Shown here one piece after another: positions 11,534-21,421 of a stretch of DNA of 64,000 bases; position 1 is the first letter of the stretch, and each line of letters begins with the position of its first letter. Made by a program: the position numbers and the translations under genes. The stretch spans positions 5,305,201 through 5,369,200 of the forward strand of contig OX365962.1 in NCBI GenBank assembly GCA_947247005.1, in the 5' to 3' direction. Origin of the DNA: Spisula solida (taxonomy: Eukaryota > Mollusca > Bivalvia > Venerida > Mactridae). The notes below the pieces were generated by a model that worked only from the letters and a program-made list of their open reading frames with translations, made no database searches and had not been told where the DNA came from.

Positions 11534-11752
11534 CAGGGTGTTAAAATGGTTTGTTCTCAATATTTAAATTCATACTATTTTTTCTGAGCTATGTACACAT
11601 TGTACAATATTAATTTCTTACTCTAACGGCTTTATTGAATGTCAGGAATAATAGAACAGTCATAGAACACGCTGGAATTCAAGGACTTCTGACTTCAGAA
11701 AAAATAAAGTATTTGAAATTAAACAATGAGACCGAACCTTTTTAACACCCTG
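11534..11752. mobile_element. MITE family M2 (CAGGGTGTTAAAA ends), copy 1
   Basis: The left end CAGGGTGTTAAAATGGTTTG is answered by TTTTTAACACCCTG at the right, with TA on each side (11532-11533 and 11753-11754). Inner stretches (AGAACA...AATAGC/GAGCTATGTAC) are shared with copy 2 at 52496. Lies in the intron before LU exon 6 of gene A. Confidence 0.85.
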
Positions 11753-11776
11753 TATTAATGTTTTAATGGTATTCAG

Positions 11777-11927
11777 GCTTGTGCAAACATCCAATCAACG
11801 CTCAAACCTAGTAACCATGGTTGCTGGAACTGCTGTGCCGATGACTTGTGTAACAGTGTATGTAACCCTGGAAACACAATGACGACACATATGACAACCT
11901 CTACTAGACAATCAGCTGCTACAATGT
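11777..11927 (+). CDS. Ly6/uPAR gene A, exon 3 of LU domain 2 plus Thr-rich linker
   Basis: This 151-bp exon has acceptor GGTATTCAG and donor GTAAGT, phase 0 to phase 1. It encodes ACANIQST, then GCWNCCADDLCNSVC, a classic CCxxDLCN LU ending with two extra cysteines that could pair. A Ser/Thr-rich tail (MTTHMTTSTRQSAATM) follows, suited to O-glycosylation. The phase-1 end fits the ShKT exon at 26873 exactly. The paralogue is 38623-38754. Confidence 0.87.
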
Positions 11928-12125
11928 GTAAGTTTTTAATGGGCATTGTGCCTTGTATGTTTTTATAGATCCTTTTACATGGGCATTCAGCTTTTGATTG
12001 CTGAAACTAGTGCATTCAGCCTTTTGACATTATGGCATCACCAATAGTCATGATATATAGCCACTATTCGGACAATGTATATGATTAGGTTTCTTGCAAT
12101 TAATTGACAATTTGCACAATATACG

Positions 12126-13454
12126 ATGTATGTTTCAAGCTTTATAAATAGTTATAAACAGAATGACAAACATGAACATCAAGATATAAACACTCAGTCT
12201 AAAACATACAAGCTGAGAAAGTCTAAGAAAGCGGAAAGCACACTTGTTGAAGCACAACTCGCAGATTGCAAAGCTAAAATAATAATGCTAGAACAGCAAA
12301 ATAAAACCTATGTAGAAGCACTAAAAGTACTACACCTTGACAAGGACAATGGAATAGAGGACAGTCCATCTATGCTGAAAGGAAATACACTGGAAACCAA
12401 GAAATTAAGTGAAATCATAACTCACATGATTTCACTTCATAATGCAGTACTTAATAGGATTGAAATCCACGAAGCAAACACAAAACACCAACTGGAAAAC
12501 ATGAACCTAACAGTACTTCACAAACTAGAAATGCATGAAGCTAATACCAAATATCAGCTAGAAAACATGAAACTTAGAGAACAGATTCAAATTCTGGAAC
12601 TACAACGGAACATCCATTGGAGAACGAACCTCCAACATCCCAATATACAGCACAACCAGACACATAGGGAACAGACGCAGTCGATGTCACAACCAGTGCC
12701 GCAACCAACATCATTCTGCTACCCAAACACATATACAGAACACCCAACATATGTATATGCAAATCCTAATATAGCAGCTACTACGACTAATGCACATGTT
12801 CAAAGATTGCAACATGCATATCCAGCCAGAATGATGCAACCTCCATATACATCTCATCATCTGGACACTGCTCAACCTACAATGACGCAGCTAATAAACC
12901 AAGCGACAAACTATAATACTTCTACGATGAATAACCATATGCAGGCAAATCAATATAATAGACAGCAGCAGATACAACCAAATCTAGAACAAGAGAGGTG
13001 TGAAGAACGAACAGAAGACAAAGTAAACAATAAATCAGGGCAAAACCAGAATCAAATGTCCGTTTCTTATGTAAGTCAAGACAGAATACCAGAGATAGTG
13101 AATACGAGAGATAGAGTAATGCCAGAACAAGAGCGGTATGAAGAACAAACAGATGACATAATAAACAATGAACCAGATCGATACCAGAATCAAACGTCTG
13201 TTTCTTATTTAAGCCAAGATAGAATACCAGAGATAGTGGATACAAGAGAAAGAGTAATGCCAGGTATATCACTTGATGAGGACGGAAATAATAATAAGAA
13301 AAAACAAGAAAAGAAAGTGAATTATAAAACCAGTTCAAATTCTGGAAATGGAAATCAACACCCACAATCAAAATGGTCATCAAAACTCGACCTGAACAAC
13401 AAGCAGCCAGTTCAAGACAGAAGGGAATCAATACCGCCTCAACAAGCAAACTAA
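12126..13454 (+). CDS. LINE ORF1, coiled-coil Gln/Asn-rich protein, intact
   Basis: A 442-residue open frame that is not disrupted, unlike ORF2. Residues about 28-190 are charged and heptad-like (ADCKAKIIMLEQQNKTYVEA), consistent with a coiled coil. Inside this region HEANTKHQLENMNL is followed by HEANTKYQLENMKL, a local duplication. The middle (about 190-290) is rich in Gln, Asn, Tyr and Pro. Residues about 288-384 hold a roughly 50-residue direct duplication, marked by QDRIPEIVNTRDRVMP and QDRIPEIVDTRERVMP. ORF1 proteins bind the element's RNA and assemble RNP particles. It overlaps ORF2 by 82 bases in another frame. No zinc knuckle seen. Confidence 0.8.
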   Translation: MYVSSFINSYKQNDKHEHQDINTQSKTYKLRKSKKAESTLVEAQLADCKAKIIMLEQQNKTYVEALKVLHLDKDNGIEDSPSMLKGNTLETKKLSEIITHMISLHNAVLNRIEIHEANTKHQLENMNLTVLHKLEMHEANTKYQLENMKLREQIQILELQRNIHWRTNLQHPNIQHNQTHREQTQSMSQPVPQPTSFCYPNTYTEHPTYVYANPNIAATTTNAHVQRLQHAYPARMMQPPYTSHHLDTAQPTMTQLINQATNYNTSTMNNHMQANQYNRQQQIQPNLEQERCEERTEDKVNNKSGQNQNQMSVSYVSQDRIPEIVNTRDRVMPEQERYEEQTDDIINNEPDRYQNQTSVSYLSQDRIPEIVDTRERVMPGISLDEDGNNNKKKQEKKVNYKTSSNSGNGNQHPQSKWSSKLDLNNKQPVQDRRESIPPQQAN

Positions 13455-14532
13455 CATACGCAAGGCAGCAATACAGCTCGACGACATTATTTTTTAGAAG
13501 GAGGCCGACCCAACACCTGCAGACAGAAACCATTCATATTGGTAGCTTAAATACAAACGGTATTAAAAGTAATGAAGAATACATAAATGAAATTTTGAAA
13601 ACAATGGACTTTCTTTGTTTACAAGAACACTGGTTGTTAAATAGTGATCAAAAGTATCTATCCCAATTCGATAACACCCATGATTATACTGTGAAATCTG
13701 CTGATGATAATGATAGACGCATAGACTATAATAAAATAAGAGGTTATGGGGGTGTTGCCATACTTTGGAACAAGAAATTCTCCCACCAAGTCAAAGTAAT
13801 AGACAATGATAATACCAGAATGAATGTTATACTCATCAACACAGAACCGAAGACAACCTGTTTAGTGAATCTATACATGACATCTGACAACACTAAAACT
13901 GATGAAGAATACAAAGATACACTTGAACAGATCAATGAAGTTTTGTCTGCCTACCAGCATTGTTCCATAATTCTAGCAGGTGACATGAATGCCTCACTTA
14001 TCCGATACACAACACGAGATACCTTATTCCAATCCTTTGTTCAAAGTCAAGATTTGATCCCGAGCACCACTGATAGAAAATTCACCTATCACCATTATAA
14101 TGGAACCCGCAAGTCACAAATTGACTACTTCATCCTAGAAAAGCAAGATGAAAGATTGATCTCCCGAAGTGTAATTAACGACATGGAAGCAACAAATACG
14201 TCTGATCATACACTTATTGAACTTGATCTGAAAATAAACTAGAGCCATAAGAATTTCCACAGGAACAGAAAAGAACTACCCAGAAACCTAACTGGCAAAA
14301 ATGAGACAAGGCTATCGCAGAAATACACAGTGCTTTAGAAAACAATTGTGAGAAACTTACCACTACTGAGAAAGTAGAACAAGTTAAAAAAATCCTACAT
14401 AACGCAGGGAAAAAGTCCATTCCAAGATATAATACATCAAGTAAGCGGACAATTAAAGGTAAAGGGATATGGAATTCAGAAATTGGAAAAGCATCAAAAC
14501 GGTCAAAACAGTTATTCCACCGTCTTAAACAA
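13373..14532 (+). pseudogene. LINE ORF2 N-terminal part: AP-like endonuclease, with premature stops
   Basis: The endonuclease fold is clear over 13535-14240. IHIGSLNTNGIKSNEEY is the start, LCLQEHW holds the catalytic Glu, LAGDMNAS the Asp/Asn pair, SQIDYF and TSDHTLIEL the final DH motif. This enzyme nicks target DNA. Stops follow at 14240 (TAG) and near 14305 (TGA in ...NWQK-stop-DKAIAE), while the linker remains recognisable to 14532, where the foreign array begins. Confidence 0.88.
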
Positions 14533-14535
14533 TAA

Positions 14536-14559
14536 AGATTAATTTCTAATAATTAATCT
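14536..14559. other. Terminal hairpin of end module A
   Basis: AGATTAATTTC followed by TAATAATTAATCT is a 24-nt near-palindrome (AGATTAAT/ATTAATCT arms), 3 bp inside the element end. It is repeated at 19535-19558 and 21425-21448. Confidence 0.75.
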
Positions 14560-14692
14560 AAGTTATTTTGCTCAGTCATTTAGTGTCTCAGGTCGTGTAA
14601 ATTTTCTGTGGTTATTATCTACCTTGCTATCTGTGTCAGCCTGTATTTACAAATTACTCAACCGGTGATTCGGTGACGTAGCAAGGCTAGGC

Positions 14693-14700
14693 TATATAAA
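14693..14700 (+). promoter_or_regulatory. TATA box in end module A (also 19692-19699, 21582-21589)
   Basis: GGCTATATAAACC is followed about 25 bp on by GGTTCTCGTCCGGTGTCATT, a plausible core promoter reading into the element. It is conserved in all three copies of A. The end module of the second YR array also carries a TATA box in element-sense orientation. Confidence 0.5.
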
Positions 14701-17628
14701 CCATCGATCGGTTCTCGTCCGGTGTCATTAAATTTATTACACTTCAAAAGACAACTGTTCACACCTTGGATGGCGTGGTTTCGAGGTAAAATGAATGTGC
14801 AACGGCGAATTGGAACACAACTATTGCTGCGACACACCGAAGATGGTAGAACAGATAAGTAATGCGTTTATTGTTTTTGTAGTCATTGCATGACACGTGG
14901 AACAGGTCATATAGCCATAACATATCAATGAAACGGAGAAATGTGACAAGCAGGTATTGAATAATTTGAGTTCATGCAGCAAGCATGAAGCTTGAAGCGC
15001 AATTTTGTGCCTTACGGAATAAGTTCAATTTATATTGCTTTGGTAAATATTGAACATTCATAATAGTCTTGTCACGAGTCCGTAATGAATATGTTCATGT
15101 GTAATGATAGCGATGACATGAGCCTGTTCATAGCACAAGTTAATTGTGGTATATTTATATAAACACATAAGTCGTTTGGTTATTTCAACATGTATGTATT
15201 GACAACTGATATATATCGATTATAATAATTCATTTGAGTTAATGGTGAAGCGGGTCATGCACCATTACCTAAGTACTGTTTGTCGCCTAGACGCCACGTG
15301 GTAAGAAGTTACTGTTACCATTTTTATTTTGTCTTCAATACAACAGCACAGCTTAGCGCGTTTGTCTCGGAAGGGAAATGTTTTATTGTTGTGTGCAATA
15401 TGGCTGACCCTTTGCAAATAACATTTAACATATGTGCTTATACATTGTCAAATGTGAGTCTTAAAATTAACTAATCGAATCATGCTTATGGTACCGTAGC
15501 GAAAACACACGAAGACTAATTAGGGACAGGTCAAATGTTGTCGGCTGTACTTCTTATAGCACAGGGTGAAGCCACGTGGTGAGATTTTGTTTGTTTGACT
15601 ACTTGGTTTCTTACAGTTATCGACCCGGGACGAATATACATAATTATACTAGTTTGTCCCAGACAGTGATAAGGGGGTATCTGGCGTAAAGGTATGAGTT
15701 TGTATTACCCAGAAGGTGGATTAATTAGCGGACTCGATGAACAATCGTTAACTTTGACTGATCTGTACTTATGTAGCTTGCCACTGTCACGTTTGACGAT
15801 TTGACACTTGGTTTGTAAAGATAAAACATTGTTTTGGTTTTATTGTAATATGTGTACCGGTATTCACGTGCATTTCTAGTGTACTTTAGAATGGAACTAT
15901 GATCGACAAATGTGTCACTATGTTTAGTGTTTAAAAGCCGCCGGTGTTTTTATAAGCCACATACAATTAACTGTCGAGCACGAGATTGTAGCTAGTACTT
16001 TATTATGTCTTCAACGGCACGACTTTCCCACTTTTAGTAGGGGATGACTGATCACTGTTTTTGCAAAACTAAGTTATGTTAACAATAAGGACAGTCCGGC
16101 GAGTTTGACATGCCTCTCGAACTTTTATTAGCATAATTTAACAGTTGATACGCTGGTTATATTTATAGTTGCGTTGGTTGTCATGGCGGGAAGTGTCAGA
16201 AGACGATTAGATGTGATGCCAACATAAAGCTAGGGCACTGATATTGCACGTTTACTCATGGAAATTCATATATTCAACACAATGACATTATGGTGTGCGT
16301 GCACAGGGGTCTGGATCATGTCAATTTATCCGAGCTATAGCAAGATTAAAAAATTACTCGTGGTACAGTAAGCATTTTAAGTGGGTTTATCCACGGTGTT
16401 CAATTAACACATACTTGCATTCTACTGCCATTGGCCTGTACTGAAATAGAATATAGGGTCATGTGGTCCTGAGCCGACTATACTATTAGGGTTTTTGTTC
16501 AACTTACCGAATAACTAAATTTATACAAACGTTCTACAATCCCTTATAGTTTAGTTGATGAAACTACTTTTCTTCCAACGCCGTCACCAGGCGGCGCCAT
16601 CTTTGCAATAGTAAACCGGTCAGCCAGTAATGTTGCATAACAAACTATGCGGATGTAAACCGGTCATGCAAACCAGTACTAATTATTTCATGCGGACCAC
16701 ATGCGGTCTTTGTCGCATCGCAGTATTTTATTGACCGAAGAAAGCCAAAACATCCCGCAATAGAATCAAGACCATGTCACACTCCTGAATGAACTGCATG
16801 TGTCTATATCCCGGTCTAAATAGACCCGATTTATATTTACTAGTTATAGACCATGTATATGTTTATTTCTGCTTGGGGCAAAACATTGACTGGTAAGCAA
16901 TGGGGAAAAATAGTAAATTGTCCCCCCTTACTACTCTCTAAAACTCCACCGGTCCTATCATGCGGATTACTCTGTTTTTATCCCTGTTTTGTTTATTGCA
17001 CATGGTAGTAATTAGGCTGAAATATTTGCAACATTAATTATCAGATCAAATAATAAATCTGGCTACATGTTGTTTACACACCATGGTATATAAATTTTTA
17101 GGGCCCTAACATATTAGGTAATACAGAAGTGAGAAATTTCATACCTAAAAGCAATGATATTTCAGTTAAAAACAAGGATAAAGTCCAAGGATCTGAACTA
17201 GTTAGGACCTGTATGCTAATTGGTCTATCTCGGGCTTTATCTTACAAGGGAGATAATTTATATGTCACTTATGTCTCTCATTATATCTGTGTAGTTGGTA
17301 TGTGAATGTCACTATTATTTGTGGCATATTTAAATGATCTTAACTTGTAGATTGACATATATTTTTCAGCATGTCCGAAGCTACATATATCTTCCAGTCC
17401 TAGTATATACGGATAGAAGTTTACATCAAGGCATTCACGCATGTATTATTAAAGAGTATACACTAGTATAAATGTACAAATAAATCAGTAGAAAAATAAA
17501 GTTACATCATCTTTAACTTATGACTTCCCCTACAGTCATTTGAACAACTTTAGCGCTTTCAGCGCTTCGATTAAATAGAAGGAATTATGTATATTTTGTA
17601 TAATTATCACGATAAGTAAAATTGTCAA

Positions 17629-17829
17629 GTGCATACATTTTTATTACACATCTATATGTTTATTTTACTACATGGACACCAGACATACAGTTCCAGGACA
17701 CTTATTTGTTCATGCAAACACAAACCCGTCACTCGATATCAATTTTCAGCGGTTATTAGGAAATGCTTATTACAAATGAAATTTAAGGCTAAAAAAATTA
17801 GAGTCGTATCCAAATATACATTGTATTAA
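17629..17829 (+). pseudogene. Tyrosine recombinase fragment
   Basis: The reading includes CKHKPVTRYQFSAVIRKCLL. This matches the SLLTSYQFNAVPKKVL stretch of the YR relic in array 2 (57411-57713), which precedes the HxxR box. The following HxxR and Tyr boxes are absent here, so the gene is truncated or deleted. It lies just upstream of the SGNH relic, the same order as in array 2. Confidence 0.6.
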
Positions 17830-17868
17830 AAACAAAATAAGTGTCGACTAAGTTGTATATATTTGCAG

Positions 17869-18290
17869 ATATATGGATCCTGGACGATTCGATCCCATAC
17901 TGGGCAGGAGCTAGTGCCAATGAACGCGGCAGGCCTAATCTACGACTTCGGGAAGGGCTTGGTGTTACATGGTGGAGTGGGTTGTTTGGGCTGGAGCGAC
18001 CTACAGCACTGCATTCGGCTTCCCATGGATCTACGACCCGAGCCAACGGTAATAGTTTTCCATTTGTGGGGGAATGACGTGATAAACAATTCCCTCCGCT
18101 TTATTTTCAAAATGGTAGAAGGCATAGAGCTTGTGCACCAGGCACTTCCGGTGTCTCACATCGTATGGAATAGCCGCTGAAGCGCTTAAAGCTATTGATA
18201 GGAAACGACGGTGTATTAACAGATTTGGCCACAAAATTATAGATCGTTTACCAAAACATACAAGTCTGCGTATGGACATTGATTAAAAAA
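17869..18290 (+). pseudogene. SGNH/GDSL-type hydrolase relic of a YR element
   Basis: The first frame reads IWILDDSIPYW (block I with the Ser) and NLRLREGLGVTWWSGLFGL. After a frameshift near 17985 the next frame reads WSDLQHCIRLPMDLRPEP and VIVFHLWGNDVI (the GND block), then LPVSHIVWNSR. A stop and decayed sequence follow; the C-terminal DGVHLS block is not visible. Such SGNH domains accompany YR elements (for example Ngaro-type) in animals; their substrate is unknown. Confidence 0.75.
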
Positions 18291-18784
18291 CACATGGATT
18301 CTTTGGAGAGGGCAGGTGCACCTTTTCATTGTCTGTTTAGATTTGTACTTTATTTACATTAGAAGAGAAATTGATTTTAAAATAAGAATTGGCGGAAATT
18401 AAATGTTACATTTAATTTTGTGGCGGAATTCTTATTGAAGGAGCGACCAGGGGTACTGAAGCGTTAGGATTTTATCCTTCTAAAAAACGGGATAATGGTG
18501 ATGTTAAAGATATGAAATATGGCAGCCTGTGATTGTTTACCGCTACCTGTTTTAACTGTCGGTCTACGATTCTTGGCTTGCTTCCAAAAAATATTATTTG
18601 GGTTAAAGGAGCGGTTACTGATGTGCTCGATAGATTAGCGTCTTAGGCGGTCTCTAATTGGCTCACACTTTTAGTTAGGATCTTGTTTAGTTAAGCTGTA
18701 TTATACATTATGTTGCACTGGTAGTCGAATAATTAGGTACAGCGTACCATGCGGACTTATTTCTCGCCGTGCGGCGATAGCTTA

Positions 18785-19224
18785 AAATTATATGGCACCA
18801 GCGGTGCCTTCCCAGGGTCTAAACGCATCAGGTGATGCGCTTGCTTTTATATCGCACCAGCGGTGCAATTATATATATACGCCAGCGGCGTTTGCAGAAA
18901 TTATATGGCACCAGCGGTGCCTTCCCAGGGTCTAAACGCATCAGGCGATGCGCTTGCTTTTATATAGCACCAGCGGTGCGATTATATACGCCAGCGGCGT
19001 TTGCATAAATTATATGGCACCAGCGGTGCCTTTCCAGGGTCTAAACGCATCAGGCGATGCGCTTGCTTTTATATAGCACCAGCGGTGCGATTATATACGC
19101 CAGCGGCGTTTGCATAAATTATATGGCACCAGCGGTGCCTTTCCAGGGTCTAAACGCATCAGGCGATGCGCTTGCTTTTATGTAGCACCAGCGGTGCGAT
19201 TATATACGCCAGCGGCGTTTGCAG
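18785..19224. repeat. Array of four ~109-bp units, each with four small GC-rich hairpins (unit 1)
   Basis: Unit starts, marked by GGCACCAGCGGTGCC, are at 18794, 18907, 19016 and 19125 (spacing 113, 109, 109). Each unit holds four stem-loops: GGCACC-AGC-GGTGCC, GCATC-AGGC-GATGC (GCATC-AGGT-GATGC in the first unit), GCACC-AGC-GGTGC and CGCC-AGC-GGCG. These are separated by AT-rich spacers (TTATAT). Identical arrays occur at 20675-21114 and 22565-23004. The open frames across it are repeat translations, not genes. Confidence 0.9.
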
Positions 19225-19531
19225 TATGGCTACATAGTGCAACTGGGTGGGCGATTTCCGGTTACGTTCATGTTTGCTCCTGGTCGCTCCTTCTCATGTC
19301 TGGTCGGCAGTAAATTCAACTCCACTCTGGCGTTTAACCAATGGGGTTCCTCCTCTGCTGTCATGGCCGTATCCGCCAACTCATTAAATTAAATAACTTC
19401 TGATAAAGAATTACACTTACATTTATTGAATATATATATTTATATAGAATACTTTTCGGGAAGAATATTAGATAATAGATTATCAAACTCAAACAGCTTT
19501 GTTGTTTTGTCAGGACTGAGTCCTAAAATAA

Positions 19532-21421
19532 TAAAGATTAATTTCTAATAATTAATCTAAGTTATTTTGCTCAGTCATTTAGTGTCTCAGGTCGTGTAAA
19601 TTTTCTGTGGTTATTATCTACCTTGCTATCTGTGTCAGCCTGTATTTACAAATTACTCAACCGGTGATTCGGTGACGTAGCAAGGCTAGGCTATATAAAC
19701 CATCGATCGGTTCTCGTCCGGTGTCATTAAATTTATTACACTTCAAAAGCCCACCCACCGCTCCCTTTTTGTTATTTTGTGTAGACTGTTTATTTTGCAC
19801 GATGTCTTTAATAACATTATTGCCGTGTCTAACGTTATATTTTGCAGTTGGTTATCATATATGTGTGCGAATTGGCATCTTCATTGATACATGGTTTACA
19901 AACATCGTCATACGACATGGAATGAATTACGTGACAGAGTTGTCAACAACCCTCCTTCAAATAGAAATGAACAACAACGGTTGCAGAGGTACAGTCGTTC
20001 TACGTTAACTGATGCTCCTACAAGGAACTAACTATAAATCAACGAAGCGTAGTGCGTGATTCTTGCGATAAGTGAACTTTGGAATGCATGTGGAATGTTG
20101 TGCCTTAAAATTCTACTACGGGAAGATTGTAATGTATGTAGGCAGTGGTCGATGTAACTTGTGACTATGTGTACATTATAGTTGTGTACCTATTTATAAG
20201 GTTTGATTTGTAAACCTGTGACTGTTCATATATTTATTATAAAGGGATGCATATTTACTACAATGCTTATCATGTAAAATTGTGATTAGAGTTAATTAAT
20301 TTGTCGTGACAGCAGCACTATTAGAGCTAGGAATGACCAGGGGAACTGAAGCGTTAGGATTTTATCCTTCTAAAAAACGGGATAATGGTGATGTTAAAGA
20401 TATGAAATATGGCAGCCTGTGATTGTTTACCGCTACCTGTTTTAACTGTCGGTCTACGATTCTTGGCTTGCTTCCAAAAAATATTATTTGGGTTAAAGGA
20501 GCGGTTACTGATGTGCTCGATAGATTAGCGTCTTAGGCGGTCTCTAATTGGCTCACACTTTTAGTTAGGATCTTGTTTAGTTAAGCTGTATTATACATTA
20601 TGTTGCACTGGTAGTCGAATAATTAGGTACAGCGTACCATGCGGACTTATTTCTCGCCGTGCGGCGATAGCTTAAAATTATATGGCACCAGCGGTGCCTT
20701 CCCAGGGTCTAAACGCATCAGGTGATGCGCTTGCTTTTATATCGCACCAGCGGTGCAATTATATATATACGCCAGCGGCGTTTGCAGAAATTATATGGCA
20801 CCAGCGGTGCCTTCCCAGGGTCTAAACGCATCAGGCGATGCGCTTGCTTTTATATAGCACCAGCGGTGCGATTATATACGCCAGCGGCGTTTGCATAAAT
20901 TATATGGCACCAGCGGTGCCTTTCCAGGGTCTAAACGCATCAGGCGATGCGCTTGCTTTTATATAGCACCAGCGGTGCGATTATATACGCCAGCGGCGTT
21001 TGCATAAATTATATGGCACCAGCGGTGCCTTTCCAGGGTCTAAACGCATCAGGCGATGCGCTTGCTTTTATGTAGCACCAGCGGTGCGATTATATACGCC
21101 AGCGGCGTTTGCAGTATGGCTACATAGTGCAACTGGGTGGGCGATTTCCGGTTACGTTCATGTTTGCTCCTGGTCGCTCCTTCTCATGTCTGGTCGGCAG
21201 TAAATTCAACTCCACTCTGGCGTTTAACCAATGGGGTTCCTCCTCTGCTGTCATGGCCGTATCCGCCAACTCATTAAATTAAATAACTTCTGATAAAGAA
21301 TTACACTTACATTTATTGAATATATATATTTATATAGAATACTTTTCGGGAAGAATATTAGATAATAGATTATCAAACTCAAACAGCTTTGTTGTTTTGT
21401 CAGGACTGAGTCCTAAAATAA
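19532..21421 (+). mobile_element. Short YR-type element (array 1, unit 2; 1,890 bp)
   Basis: A (19532-19749), a unique 585-bp centre C (19750-20334) and B (20335-21421). A and B are the ends of the long element, but C is unrelated to the long interior. It is a non-autonomous, internally replaced or deleted derivative. A small open frame in C (ends 20008) has no recognisable domain. Confidence 0.85.

Larger units (their letters stand above)
14533..19531 (+). mobile_element. Tyrosine-recombinase/SGNH element, long copy (array 1, unit 1; 4,999 bp)
   Basis: The structure is end module A (14533-14750), a degenerate interior (14751-18444), and end module B (18445-19531). The interior keeps a YR fragment (17629-17829) and a SGNH hydrolase relic (17869-18290). 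Otherwise I recognise nothing in it. The left boundary follows from the LINE reading frame: flank CTTAAACAA, then TAAAGATTAA. There is no target duplication. A is shared with units 2 and 3 without visible difference. The element is joined head to tail to unit 2 at 19531/19532. Confidence 0.85.

Noticed and set aside
18785..19224. Regular palindromic repeats resembling a CRISPR array
   Set aside because: The 109-bp spacing, repeated spacers and animal context rule out CRISPR; it is part of a mobile element end.
19110..19313. A 67-codon frame conserved three times (19110, 21000, 22890)
   Set aside because: It is conserved only because the 1,890-bp unit is duplicated, and it reads through the hairpin array.
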